64,000 nt of DNA from Sphingomonas sp. BAUL-RG-20F-R05-02 (GTDB lineage: Bacteria; Pseudomonadota; Alphaproteobacteria; Sphingomonadales; Sphingomonadaceae), in contig NZ_JAKNQH010000003.1 in assembly GCF_022662305.1 (NCBI RefSeq), positions 1 through 64,000 of the forward strand, given 5' to 3'. Shown here one piece after another: positions 52,803 to 61,877 of this stretch (position 1 is the first letter of the stretch; each line of letters begins with the position of its first letter). Made by a program: the position numbers and the translations under genes. Below the pieces are notes generated by a model. It saw only the letters and a list, made by a program, of their open reading frames with translations. It did not search any database and was not told the origin of the DNA.

Positions 52803-53864
52803 ATGCTGTCGCGCCTCGTCCTCACCGATTTCCGCAATCATGCCGATCTGACGCTGGAGCCGGGCGCCGGCTTCGTCGTGCTGACCGGCGAGAATGGCGC
52901 GGGCAAGACCAACGTGATCGAGGCGGTGTCGCTGCTCGCGCCGGGGCGGGGCCTCAGGCAGGCGGCGCTTGGCGAGATGGCGCGGCAGGGCGGTGCCGGC
53001 GGGTTCGGCGTGGCGGCAACCATCGGTGACGACGTGCAGATCGCGACCGGCACGGTCCCCACCGCGCCCGAGCGGCGGATCGTGCGCATCCAGGGCGCCG
53101 CCGCCGCCGCGACCGCGCTCGCGGAATGGACGACGGTGTTGTGGCTGACCCCGGCGATGGACCGGCTGTTCGTCGAGCCGGCATCCGAGCGGCGGCGCTT
53201 CCTTGACCGGTTGACGCTGGCGCTGGCGCCCGGCCATGCCGTCCACGCCAACCGCTATGATGCGGCGATGCGCGCGCGCAACCGCCTGCTCGGCGAAGCG
53301 GCGGAGGGTGCGCCGCTCGACGCCGACTGGGTCACCGCGCTGGAGGCGCAGATGGGCGAGCATGGCGCGGCGATCGACGCCGCACGGCGCGAGACGGTGG
53401 CGTCGCTCGGCGCTGTGCTCGCGGATCAGCCGGACGGGCCGTTCGCGCGCGCCGGGCTGGTGCTGGAGGGGTGGACCGGGCAGGGCGACACCTTCGCCGC
53501 CGATCTCGCCGCCGGCCGCCGCCGCGATATGGCGGCGGGGCGCACGCTGATCGGCCCGCACCGCGCCGACCTTGCCGTCACACATCTTGGCAAGGGGCAG
53601 GCAGCGGCATTGTGTTCCACCGGCGAGCAGAAGGCGCTGCTGCTCGGCACCGTGCTCGCGCATGCCGGGCTGGTCGCGGCGCGCACCGGGCGGCATCCGG
53701 TGCTGCTGCTCGACGAGGTGGCCGCGCATCTCGACCCGCGCCGGCGCGCCGCGCTGTTCGACGCGCTCGCCGGGACCGGGCAGGTGTGGATGACCGGCAC
53801 CGAGGCCACGCTGTTCGACGAGGTTCGCGGTGCCGCTACCCGGATCGGGCTGCCGATACGCTGA
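52803..53864 (+). CDS. recF: DNA replication and repair protein RecF
   Basis: A 353-residue ABC-type ATPase that loads RecA at gaps with RecO and RecR. The Walker A motif is [16 protein letters not shown] (about residues 29-44), the SMC-like signature is [20 protein letters not shown] and Walker B is [20 protein letters not shown]. The N-terminus [20 protein letters not shown] is typical. I chose the ATG at 52803 because the family starts there. dnaN and gyrB, which often neighbour recF, are not in this window. Confidence 0.94.
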   Translation: MLSRLVLTDFRNHADLTLEPGAGFVVLTGENGAGKTNVIEAVSLLAPGRGLRQAALGEMARQGGAGGFGVAATIGDDVQIATGTVPTAPERRIVRIQGAAAAATALAEWTTVLWLTPAMDRLFVEPASERRRFLDRLTLALAPGHAVHANRYDAAMRARNRLLGEAAEGAPLDADWVTALEAQMGEHGAAIDAARRETVASLGAVLADQPDGPFARAGLVLEGWTGQGDTFAADLAAGRRRDMAAGRTLIGPHRADLAVTHLGKGQAAALCSTGEQKALLLGTVLAHAGLVAARTGRHPVLLLDEVAAHLDPRRRAALFDALAGTGQVWMTGTEATLFDEVRGAATRIGLPIR

Positions 53865-53949
53865 ACGGCACCTGTCGGCATGGCTCACGCGGCGTTCAAG
53901 CGCGTTCGGGCAAACCTGCATCAAGAGTGGGCCGACAAAGGAATTTTAC

Positions 53950-54753
53950 ATGAAAACGACTAACCGTATGATCCTCGCGGTGGCGACTGCCGCCAGCGCG
54001 CTGCTGGTCGCGGTGCCGGCATCCGCACAGGGCCGGTGGGACTGGGCGCCGGGCGATCACCCCTATCGGCTTGCCGGGCCGGGCGTGCCGATGCTGTACC
54101 CCGAGCTGCGCGGCACCCCGCGTGGCCGCGCCTTCGTGATGCGCAATTTCGACTTTAACCGCGACGGCTATATCAACCGGCGCGAAGCGGACGCCGCCGA
54201 CAGTGCCTTCGCCGAAGTCGCGGGGCCGGACCGCGCACGCTTCAACTGGGATCGCTACGGCCCCGGGCGCACGGTGCGCGAGGAGGTCGTGGTGGTCGAT
54301 CGTGGTGGCCCCGGTGGCGGACCCAATCGCGGTCATTGGGATCGCAGTGCGATGCGCGACTACCATTTCCGCCAGACGCCCGAGGGCGCGCGCATGACCT
54401 TGCAGGAGGATGTGCTGTTCCAGACCGACTCGGCGGTGCTGCGCCCGCACGCGATCGACAAGTTGCAGGCGCTGGCCGGCTATCTGAAGGACAATCCCGG
54501 CGTGCGCGTCTCGATCGACGGCTTTACCGATTCCCGCGGCACCGATGCGCATAACCAGGATCTGTCCGAACGCCGTGCGGAAAGCGTGCGCACCGCCTTC
54601 GACCAACTCGGCGTGGTGCGCGCCCGCTTCCGCGTACGCGGGCATGGCGAGGGCGATCCCGTCGCGACCAACGCCACGCCGGCGGGAATGCGACTCAATC
54701 GCCGGGTCGAGGTGACGTTGCTGGGGCAACGCGCGGACAGCTTCGATCGGTAA
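53950..54753 (+). CDS. OmpA-family protein with an EF-hand loop
   Basis: A 267-residue exported protein. The signal peptide ends near VPASAQ. Residues 68-79, in NFDFNRDGYINRREAD, are a canonical 12-residue EF-hand loop with D68, N70, D72, Y74 and E79 as ligands, so calcium binding is predicted. After a Gly/Arg/Pro linker the C-terminal OmpA domain (about 145-267) binds peptidoglycan: VLFQTDSAVLRPHAIDKLQA, SIDGFTDSRGTDAHNQDLSE, RRAESVRTAFDQLGV and NRRVEVTLLG. No beta-barrel precedes it, so it is a soluble or anchored OmpA-like protein. Confidence 0.85.
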   Translation: MKTTNRMILAVATAASALLVAVPASAQGRWDWAPGDHPYRLAGPGVPMLYPELRGTPRGRAFVMRNFDFNRDGYINRREADAADSAFAEVAGPDRARFNWDRYGPGRTVREEVVVVDRGGPGGGPNRGHWDRSAMRDYHFRQTPEGARMTLQEDVLFQTDSAVLRPHAIDKLQALAGYLKDNPGVRVSIDGFTDSRGTDAHNQDLSERRAESVRTAFDQLGVVRARFRVRGHGEGDPVATNATPAGMRLNRRVEVTLLGQRADSFDR

Positions 54754-54763
54754 ACCGACGCGA

Positions 54764-54788
54764 GGGGCGCCGATCGGGTCGGCGCCCC
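54764..54788. terminator. Stem-loop between convergent genes
   Basis: GGGGCGCCGA (54764-54773) and TCGGCGCCCC (54779-54788) are a perfect 10-bp stem with a five-base loop. It lies 11 bases after the OmpA-like gene stop codon and has no T-tract, so it may be a weak bidirectional terminator or mRNA-end stabiliser. Confidence 0.5.
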
Positions 54789-54811
54789 GAAGCCTGACGT
54801 CCGGCGGATGC

Positions 54812-55045
54812 CTAATCGCCCGGCGAAATCCACAGGCCGAGCGCGAACGCCACATCATCCACCAGATCCGGGCGGATGTAATCGCACGCGCGCACCGCAT
54901 TCGGCGCGACCGCAAGCTCCCCGGCAACCGCACGCAACGTGTCGTACAACACGTTCAGCGCGCGCAACCGCTGGTGCCGATCGTATCGCCGGGCGAGCCG
55001 GCATGGCGGGGCGAGACGCGCCGCCAGAATCTCGAAAGACGATTC
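54812..55045 (-). CDS. Possible small protein with unresolved start
   Basis: Minus-strand sequence directly after the membrane-protein gene encodes FEILAARLAPPCRLARRYDR, NVLYDTLRAVAGELAVAPNA and RPDLVDDVAFALGLWISPGD, which looks like genuine protein of about 75 residues. I find no ATG, GTG or TTG near the expected N-terminus, so the start is unknown or the gene has lost it. No family recognised. Confidence 0.4.
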   Translation of the reverse strand, partial: ESSFEILAARLAPPCRLARRYDRHQRLRALNVLYDTLRAVAGELAVAPNAVRACDYIRPDLVDDVAFALGLWISPGD

Positions 55046-55050
55046 CGACC

Positions 55051-55500
55051 CTATCGCACGCCTGTGACGCGTCGGTTCGTCCGTGCGTGATACCCGACGA
55101 TCCCGGCGATCAGCAGAAACTGGGTCGGGTATGCACCCGTGCCGCTCAAAATCGCGTAGGCGAGTGGCGACATGCCCGTATCCACCAGATGCTCGAGATG
55201 TGTCGAGGCGGATAGCAACTGCAACGCGCACATCGTAAGCACCCACCAGCGCGGATCGCGCAAACCCACCCAGCACAACGCGATCAGCAGGGTCAGATCG
55301 ACGACCATGACGGTCGGTTCGAGTTGCTGGAAGCTGTGGCCGAACAGGGCCATCAACAGCTTTTGCATCGAGGATGCCAAAACGCAGGACCATGCGACAA
55401 TTCGCTCCGTCGTGCCGCCCCACCGGATCGCCGCGCCGAGCGTGAGCAGGCACAGCGGCAGGAAAGCATTCACATAGATCTGGATAGCGGTGTGAAGCAT
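55051..55500 (-). CDS. Small polytopic membrane protein
   Basis: A 149-residue integral membrane protein with about four hydrophobic helices (YVNAFLPLCLLTLGAAIRWG, VAWSCVLASSMQKLLMALFG, VMVVDLTLLIALCWVGLRDP, TMCALQLLSASTHLEHLVDT). It has a short cytoplasmic basic tail (YHARTNRRVTGVR). No known domain recognised. It stands alone between a possible small gene downstream and a LuxR-type regulator gene upstream on the same strand. Confidence 0.7.
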   Translation of the reverse strand: MLHTAIQIYVNAFLPLCLLTLGAAIRWGGTTERIVAWSCVLASSMQKLLMALFGHSFQQLEPTVMVVDLTLLIALCWVGLRDPRWWVLTMCALQLLSASTHLEHLVDTGMSPLAYAILSGTGAYPTQFLLIAGIVGYHARTNRRVTGVR

Positions 55501-55657
55501 GACCGGGCGGAAGCAGGATGCCTCGGGCCGGTCAAGCGGCCATCAGGCGAAGATGGCGCACGTCATGTGCGAGGATGTCGCATCGGGGCGACAGCGATCT
55601 TGGCGTATCGCGACTGTAAGAGTGGATAGTGCATAAGGTGCGGACATGAGCTTCCCT

Positions 55658-56200
55658 TTACCGGGGGAGGTGGATCCCCCGGTCCGTTCGCGTGGTCTTG
55701 AGTATGAAGTCCGCTATCGCCTCGGCGCCCCGGATCAGTTGCGGACTCGCCAGCGCGATCAGCGCGATGGCTGCTGCGATGGCAAGGATTTGCATGGTGA
55801 CGGTCAGGGTCGACGATGGATGATAAACGGCTTCCGGTATGCGTGACGAAGGTTGTGACGTCGCGACTGCGGGAAAGTGCCCGAAAGGCACCGCCCCGCT
55901 GTCGTTCAGCCCCGATGTCGGAGCGTTGATTGGCTCGGGCATGGCCGATTCGTCCACTGCCGGCGGCTCACACCGTAATTGATACGGTGTCGACGGCACG
56001 GCCTGTTGGGCGCGAAAGATGGCGACAGCGCGTTGTCGTGTCGGCGCGCCGAGCTTGATCCTGGCCTTCTCGACATGATCGTCGACTGTACGCGCGGAGA
56101 GGCCGAGCGACCGGGCGATCTCCTTGCTCGTCATGCCCTCGGCGACAAGCGCGAGACATTGGGATTGTTTCGGGGTTAGCCGGTTTATCGCGTCCTGCAT
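55658..56200 (-). CDS. LuxR-type HTH regulator with C-terminal membrane anchor
   Basis: A 180-residue protein. The N-terminal LuxR/FixJ-type helix-turn-helix is complete ([58 protein letters not shown]). A Pro/Ser-rich linker follows, and one hydrophobic helix lies near the C-terminus ([20 protein letters not shown]). The DNA-binding domain at the start and the membrane anchor at the end reverse the usual one-component layout. No receiver or autoinducer domain is present. The ATG at 56200 lies just before the HTH. Confidence 0.82.
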   Translation of the reverse strand: MQDAINRLTPKQSQCLALVAEGMTSKEIARSLGLSARTVDDHVEKARIKLGAPTRQRAVAIFRAQQAVPSTPYQLRCEPPAVDESAMPEPINAPTSGLNDSGAVPFGHFPAVATSQPSSRIPEAVYHPSSTLTVTMQILAIAAAIALIALASPQLIRGAEAIADFILKTTRTDRGIHLPR

Positions 56201-56388
56201 CTGCGCCAAGCTACCATGACTATAGGAGGACGCCAGCGTGGAGACGGAATGACTTGGATCGTCTTCGTGTTTCCTATCGCAATTGCCGTGCGGGCCTTCC
56301 TGCCATCGCTGTCGGCGCGCATCACGGTTGCGAAGGTGGCCACTGCCGCCTAGAGGCGCGGGCAACCCCTTTCTCGCCGGAGCTGCCC

Positions 56389-57609
56389 ATGTCCGATCAG
56401 ATCAATCGCGTCGTCCTCGCCTATTCGGGCGGCCTCGATACCTCGGTGATTCTCAAGTGGCTCCAGCAGACCTATAATTGCGAGGTCGTCACCTTCACCG
56501 CCGATCTCGGCCAGGGTGAGGAACTCGAACCGGCGCGCAAGAAGGCGGAAGCGGCCGGCGTGAAGCCTGAGCACATTTTCATCGACGATCTGCGCGAGAC
56601 GTTCGTCAAGGATTACGTGTTCCCGATGATGCGCGCCAATGCGCTGTACGAGGGGCTGTACCTGCTCGGCACCTCGATCGCGCGGCCGCTGATCGCCAAG
56701 CGCCAGATCGAGATCGCGCGGATGGTGAACGCCGACGCGGTCAGCCACGGCGCGACCGGCAAGGGCAACGATCAGGTCCGCTTCGAGCTGGGCTATTACG
56801 CGCTCGCCCCCGATATCAAGGTGATCGCGCCGTGGCGCGAGTGGGATCTTACTAGCCGCACGCGCCTCGTCGAGTTCGCCGAACAGCATCAGATCGCGGT
56901 GTCGAAGGACAAACGCGGCGAATCGCCGTTCTCGACCGATGCCAACCTGCTGCACACCTCGTCCGAGGGCAAGGTGCTCGAGGATCCGTGGCAGGAGGTG
57001 CCCGAGTATGTCTATTCGCGCACCGTCAATCCCGAGGACGCGCCCAACGAGCCCGAGGTCATCACGATCGACTTCGAGCGCGGCGACGGCGTCGCGCTCA
57101 ACGGTGAGGCGATGTCGCCGGCGACGTTGCTGGCCGCGCTCAACGAGCTGGGCCGTAAGCATGGCATCGGCCGGCTTGATCTGGTCGAGAACCGCTTTGT
57201 CGGCATGAAGTCGCGCGGCATGTACGAGACGCCGGGCGGCACGATCTACCACCTCGCGCATCGCGGTATCGAGCAGTTGACGCTCGATCGCGGCGCGGCG
57301 CATCTCAAGGACGAACTCGCGCCGCGCTATGCCGAGCTGGTCTATAACGGCTTCTGGTTCTCGCCCGAGCGCGAGATGTTGCAGGCCGCGATCGACCACA
57401 GCCAGGCGAAGGTGACCGGCACGGTACGGCTCAAGCTCTACAAGGGCGGCGTGTACGTGACCGGACGCAAGTCGCCTTATTCGCTGTATTCGGAGAAGGT
57501 CGTCACCTTCGAGGACGATCAGGGCGCTTACGATCAGCGCGACGCAGCGGGCTTCATCAAGCTGAACGCGTTGCGCCTGCGGCTGCTGGGGCGGCGCGAC
57601 GAGCGCTGA
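56389..57609 (+). CDS. argG: Argininosuccinate synthase
   Basis: A 406-residue enzyme that joins citrulline and aspartate with ATP in arginine biosynthesis. The PP-loop is [15 protein letters not shown] (about residues 10-24), followed by [80 protein letters not shown] and [20 protein letters not shown]. The length is standard. GGAG lies before the ATG at 56389. No other arg gene is near. Confidence 0.96.
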   Translation: MSDQINRVVLAYSGGLDTSVILKWLQQTYNCEVVTFTADLGQGEELEPARKKAEAAGVKPEHIFIDDLRETFVKDYVFPMMRANALYEGLYLLGTSIARPLIAKRQIEIARMVNADAVSHGATGKGNDQVRFELGYYALAPDIKVIAPWREWDLTSRTRLVEFAEQHQIAVSKDKRGESPFSTDANLLHTSSEGKVLEDPWQEVPEYVYSRTVNPEDAPNEPEVITIDFERGDGVALNGEAMSPATLLAALNELGRKHGIGRLDLVENRFVGMKSRGMYETPGGTIYHLAHRGIEQLTLDRGAAHLKDELAPRYAELVYNGFWFSPEREMLQAAIDHSQAKVTGTVRLKLYKGGVYVTGRKSPYSLYSEKVVTFEDDQGAYDQRDAAGFIKLNALRLRLLGRRDER

Positions 57610-57660
57610 CACCTACCGGAACTCGACGTGGCTGAGCGGTCGTAAGACTGTCGCTCCGTC

Positions 57661-59109
57661 GTGCTGACTGCCGTTCCTCGTCCATGGTGGGAAACGCGGT
57701 GGTGCATCGCGCTTGCGCTGGTGCTCGCCGCCGCGCCGCTGCTGTGGCCGCCGATCCCGCCGCTGACCGATCTGCCGGCGGCGCTCGTGCGCTACCGGGG
57801 GATGCTTGACGCGGGCGCCGGGCCGGGCGCGTGGTGTCTTGCGCCAGGGCGCCCTTGCGGGGCGGACCTGCTCGTTATGGGCCTCGCGCCGTTGATCGGG
57901 CTGGTGCCGGCGGTGAAGTTGGCCGCCGTGTCGGTCGCGGTGATCGCGGCGGCGGGGATGCTGTGGCTGTCGCGCGAGGCGCATGGCCGCGTGCAGCCGG
58001 TCGCCTATCTCGCGCTGCCGTTCGCCTATCATCCGGCCTTTCTCCACGGGCGTGTCGATGTCGCGCTGGCGATGGCGCTCGCGCTCAACATGGTCGCGCT
58101 GTGGATGCGGTTGGCGCGGAGGCGGCAGACCCGCGCGGGCGTGTTCGTGGTGCTGTCGGCGGTGGTCTACGCGGTGCATCCGCTCGGCTGGGCGAGTCTC
58201 GGCGTAATGATCTTTGCGGCCGAACTGGTGCGTGCCCGCGCGGTCGAACGCGACACGGTGCGGCGTGGCTGGGCGGAGAGCGGCTGGCGCGCGGCGGTGA
58301 ATTGCTTGCCTATCGCGCCGCCGGCGCTGATGCTGCTGGCGTGGTGGCCGGGTGGGGTGGACGGCGGTTGGCTGGCAGCGCTCGCGCTGAAACCCGGCTG
58401 GGTGCTTGGCGCTTTACGGGACCGCTGGCGGCTGCTGGACTGGGCGTCGATCGTCCTGGTCGCGCTGATGATCCACCGCAGCTATCAGGACCGCCGTTTC
58501 ATCCACGCGCCGATGCTCGCCGCGGCCGCGCTCGGCTTGCTGGTGCTGTTGGTGGCGGTGCCGTCCGGCCCGGGTGGGGCGGCAATGGCCACCGCGCCCT
58601 ATGCGATCGTGCTGGCGCTGCTGTCGATCCGCTTCAACGCGCGCGTCCCGCAACGCCGCCGTGCGGAGCTCGCCTGGGCCGCGCTGGCATTTCTGGTGGT
58701 GCGCACCGTCGCCGGCACCGCCAGCTTCGCCGCCGAAAACCGCGACTGGGCACGCCACCTCGCCGCACTCGATCATGTCCCCCGGGGCGCTCGCGTGGCC
58801 GCGTTCGTCGGACAGGCATGCGTGCAGCCGTGGCGGACCCCGCGGACCGAGTTCCTGCCCGACATGGCGCTTCTGCGAGGCGTCGCGCTCGATCGTGCGC
58901 AGATCGTGACGGATGCGCCCTGCACCGATCGGCCGCAGGTCCGCACGCTCGCGCAGGCGCTGACCGACCTTCCGAGGACGCAATACGACCTGATCTGGCT
59001 CATCACGCCCGGCCAGATCGATCCCGCCCGGCTTGGCGACGTGCGGCTGGCGTGGAGCGATGGGCGTGACGTTCTGTTCGCGCTTCCGCACGCGCGGCCA
59101 CCTCGCTAG
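57661..59109 (+). CDS. Polytopic membrane protein (tandem paralogue 1)
   Basis: A 482-residue protein with about ten hydrophobic helices, starting at a GTG 51 bases after argG. It opens RPWWETRWCIALALVLAAAP and has PIPPLTDLPAALVRYRGMLD, YLALPFAYHPAFLHGRVDVA and a soluble C-terminal part (about 370-482) with DHVPRGARVAAFVGQACVQP and YDLIWLITPGQIDPARLGD. The layout resembles the integral membrane glycosyltransferase-like (GT-C) proteins of sphingomonads, but no catalytic motif is recognised. It is clearly homologous to the next gene (PPLxDLPxxxxRYR, ALDHxPRGARxxxFVGxxC). Confidence 0.78.
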   Translation: MLTAVPRPWWETRWCIALALVLAAAPLLWPPIPPLTDLPAALVRYRGMLDAGAGPGAWCLAPGRPCGADLLVMGLAPLIGLVPAVKLAAVSVAVIAAAGMLWLSREAHGRVQPVAYLALPFAYHPAFLHGRVDVALAMALALNMVALWMRLARRRQTRAGVFVVLSAVVYAVHPLGWASLGVMIFAAELVRARAVERDTVRRGWAESGWRAAVNCLPIAPPALMLLAWWPGGVDGGWLAALALKPGWVLGALRDRWRLLDWASIVLVALMIHRSYQDRRFIHAPMLAAAALGLLVLLVAVPSGPGGAAMATAPYAIVLALLSIRFNARVPQRRRAELAWAALAFLVVRTVAGTASFAAENRDWARHLAALDHVPRGARVAAFVGQACVQPWRTPRTEFLPDMALLRGVALDRAQIVTDAPCTDRPQVRTLAQALTDLPRTQYDLIWLITPGQIDPARLGDVRLAWSDGRDVLFALPHARPPR

Positions 59110-59119
59110 AAGCACAGCG

Positions 59120-60718
59120 ATGGAGACCCAGTTAGCGCCGCGTTGGTGGCAGACACGCCTGTTCGTGATTGCCGCGACGCTGATCGCGATTATCCCGTTG
59201 CTGCGCCCGGACATTCCGCCGCTGGTCGATCTGCCCGGGCACATGGGGCGATACCGCGTGCAAATCGCGCTCGCCGACAATCCGTTTTTGAAGGAATGGT
59301 ACGACTTCAACTGGTCGCTGATCGGCAATCTCGGCATCGATCTGCTCATCATCCCGATGGCGAAGGTCTTCGGCCTCGAACTCGGGGTGAAGCTGATCGT
59401 GATGGCGATTCCCGCGCTCACCGTGTCGGGGCTGCTGTGGATCGCCCGCGAGGTGCATGGCCGCATCCCTGCCACCGCCCTGTTCGCATTGCCGCTCGCT
59501 TATGGCTACCCGTTCCACTTCGGCTTCGTCAATTTCGAGCTGTCGATGGCGATCGCGCTCAACCTGTTCGCGTTGTGGCTGCGGATGGCGCGGCTCGGGC
59601 GGGTGGGCCTGCGCGCTGCCGTGTTCGTGCCGCTGTCGTGCCTGTTGTGGCTGTGCCACACGTTCGGCTGGGGTACGCTCGGCGTGCTGGCGTTCTCCGC
59701 CGAACTGATCCGCCAGCATGATGCCGGGAAGACGGCGGGCCGGCGCTGGTGGAACGCGCCCGTGCGCGCGGGGATCGCCTGCGTGCCGCTGGCGTTGCCG
59801 ATGGTGCTGATGGTGTTCTGGCGCACCGGCGACCATGTCGGCGGCCTGACGACCGACTGGTTTAACTGGCGCGCCAAGATCGGTTGGATCGTTATGGTGT
59901 TCCGGGATCGTTGGGAGGTGCTCGACATCGCCAGCCTCGCGGTGCTGCTGATGATCCTTGTACGCGGCTTTCGCGACCCCAACATCGAATACTCCCGCAA
60001 TCTCGGGCTTTCGGCGCTGTTCCTGCTGCTGGTCTATATCTTCCTGCCGCGGATCGTGTTCGGGTCGGCCTATGCCGACATGCGGCTGGTGCCGTTCATG
60101 ATTGCCATCGCGGTGATCGCGATCCGGCCCAAGCCCGGTCTGTCGGAGCGCGGCGCGGCGGTGCTGGCGGCGGCGGGGCTGGCGTTTTTCCTGATCCGTA
60201 TCGCAGCGACAACGGCGAGCTTCTGGATCTATGCGACCACGTATGATCGCGAGTTGAAGGCACTGGATCATCTGCCGCGCGGAGCACGTCTGGTGTCGTT
60301 CGTGGGCGAGAAATGCTACGGCGACTGGACCGCTTCGCGGCTCGAACATCTCCCCGCGATCGCGTTGGAGCGGAAGCTGGCGTATTCCAACGATCAATGG
60401 TCGATGGCCGGTGCGCAGTTGCTGACCACCCAATATGCCAAGGCGCGGCGGTACGCGCACGACCCGTCCGAGATCGTGACAGCCGTGCAATGCCCGCGCG
60501 AATGGTGGCGGCCGATCTCGACCTCGCTGGCACGCTTCCCGCGCAATGCGTTCGATTACGTGTGGTTGATCGAGCCACCCGCGTACGATCCGCGCCTCGC
60601 GACCGGGCTGGTCGAGGTGTGGCGCGATGGGTCAAGCGTGCTGTACAAGGTCGACCACAGCAAGCCGGGGCCGGTGGTCAGCGATGTCGAGTTGCGGGCG
60701 CCGATCATTCGGCGATGA
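59120..60718 (+). CDS. Polytopic membrane protein (tandem paralogue 2)
   Basis: A 532-residue membrane protein 10 bases downstream of its paralogue. Shared landmarks include PDIPPLVDLPGHMGRYRVQI, WIAREVHGRIPATALFALPL, ALDHLPRGARLVSFVGEKC and FDYVWLIEPPAYDPRLATGL. It is about 50 residues longer; the extra part includes LEHLPAIALERKLAYSNDQW, a motif absent from paralogue 1. The N-terminus has about ten transmembrane segments and the C-terminal third is periplasmic. A role in envelope glycan or lipid-linked sugar transfer is possible but not shown. Confidence 0.78.
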   Translation: METQLAPRWWQTRLFVIAATLIAIIPLLRPDIPPLVDLPGHMGRYRVQIALADNPFLKEWYDFNWSLIGNLGIDLLIIPMAKVFGLELGVKLIVMAIPALTVSGLLWIAREVHGRIPATALFALPLAYGYPFHFGFVNFELSMAIALNLFALWLRMARLGRVGLRAAVFVPLSCLLWLCHTFGWGTLGVLAFSAELIRQHDAGKTAGRRWWNAPVRAGIACVPLALPMVLMVFWRTGDHVGGLTTDWFNWRAKIGWIVMVFRDRWEVLDIASLAVLLMILVRGFRDPNIEYSRNLGLSALFLLLVYIFLPRIVFGSAYADMRLVPFMIAIAVIAIRPKPGLSERGAAVLAAAGLAFFLIRIAATTASFWIYATTYDRELKALDHLPRGARLVSFVGEKCYGDWTASRLEHLPAIALERKLAYSNDQWSMAGAQLLTTQYAKARRYAHDPSEIVTAVQCPREWWRPISTSLARFPRNAFDYVWLIEPPAYDPRLATGLVEVWRDGSSVLYKVDHSKPGPVVSDVELRAPIIRR

Positions 60719-60728
60719 CGCGGCATGG

Positions 60729-61868
60729 CTACGCCTTCCTGAACGGCGTAAGTTCGCTGAGATATTCCTGGTCGCTCTCTACCGAGGCACGTTCACGCTT
60801 CAGGAAGTCGGCGATGGCGCGGCGGAAGTTCGGATCGGGAATGTAGTGCGCCGACCAGGTCGGCACCGGCGCATAGCCGCGCGCAAGCTTGTGTTCGCCC
60901 TGCGCGCCCGCCTCCACCACCGTCTTGCCAAGGCGGATCGCGGCGTCGATCGCCTGGTAATAGCAAAGCTCGAAATGGAGGAACGGCACCTCCTCGGTAC
61001 ATCCCCAGTAGCGGCCGTACAGCGTATCCGCGCCGATCAGGTTGAGCGCGCCGGCGATCGGGCGGCCATCCCGTTCGGCGAGCATCAGCAGGACGTGATC
61101 GCCCATCCGCTCACCAAGCAGCGAGAAGAACTGCCGTGTCAGGTACGGCTGGCCCCATTTGCGCGCGCCGGTGTCCTGATAGAACACCCAGAACGCATCC
61201 CAGGCCGCCTCGGTCAGTTCCGCGCCGGTGAGGTGACGGACGATGATCCCGCTTTCCAGAGCACCGGTGCGTTCCTTGCGGATCGCCTTGCGCTTGCGGC
61301 TGGAAAGCGCGCCGAGGAAGTCGTCGAAGCTTGCATAGCCCTCGTTGCGCCAGTGGAACTGCGTGCCCTCGCGGATCAGCCAGCCCGCCGCTTCGAACAG
61401 CGGCACCTGATCCGGCGTGACGAAGGTGGCGTGCGCGGAGGACAGGCCGTGCTGGTCGGTCACGGATTCCAGCGCGGCGATCAACGCGGGTGCGAGCGCC
61501 GGGTCGCGCAGCAGCAGGCGCGGGCCGGGGGCAGGTGTGAACGGCACCGCGATCTGGAGCTTGGGGTAATAGTCGCCGCCCGCGCGGCTGTAGGCGTCGG
61601 CCCAAGCGTGATCGAACACATATTCGCCCTGGCTGTGGCTCTTGGCATAAGCGGGTGCGATCGCGGCGGGCCGGCCGTCGGCGCCGTCGATCACCACCGG
61701 CACGGGCTGCCAGCCGGTGCGCGGACATGCGCTGCCCGATTCCTCAAGGATCGACAGGAAAGCGTGGGCGAGGAACGGATGGTCGCTGCCGGCACAGGCG
61801 TCCCACTCGGCGGCGGACATGGCCGCGGCACCGTCGACGATCCGGGCGGTGACTGGGGTGTTGCTCAC
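60729..61868 (-). CDS. FemAB/GNAT-like peptidyl- or acyltransferase (DUF482)
   Basis: A 379-residue cytoplasmic protein of the DUF482 / peptidoglycan N-acetyltransferase-like family. Landmarks are HPFLAHAFLSILEESGSACP, YPKLQIAVPFTPAPGPRLLL, SFDDFLGALSSRKRKAIRKE, YQDTGARKWGQPYLTRQFFS and LHFELCYYQAIDAAIRLGKT, ending TWSAHYIPDPNFRRAIADFL. Proteins with this fold acylate amino acids or lipids; the exact substrate is unknown. It is convergent with the tandem membrane proteins (10 bases apart) and follows the GT-C gene on the same strand. Confidence 0.82.
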   Translation of the reverse strand: MSNTPVTARIVDGAAAMSAAEWDACAGSDHPFLAHAFLSILEESGSACPRTGWQPVPVVIDGADGRPAAIAPAYAKSHSQGEYVFDHAWADAYSRAGGDYYPKLQIAVPFTPAPGPRLLLRDPALAPALIAALESVTDQHGLSSAHATFVTPDQVPLFEAAGWLIREGTQFHWRNEGYASFDDFLGALSSRKRKAIRKERTGALESGIIVRHLTGAELTEAAWDAFWVFYQDTGARKWGQPYLTRQFFSLLGERMGDHVLLMLAERDGRPIAGALNLIGADTLYGRYWGCTEEVPFLHFELCYYQAIDAAIRLGKTVVEAGAQGEHKLARGYAPVPTWSAHYIPDPNFRRAIADFLKRERASVESDQEYLSELTPFRKA

Positions 61869-61877
61869 CTGGACAAG

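Noticed and set aside
60096..60635. Minus-strand frame opposite the second tandem membrane protein
   Set aside because: It is Arg/Ser-rich low-complexity shadow sequence with no domain.
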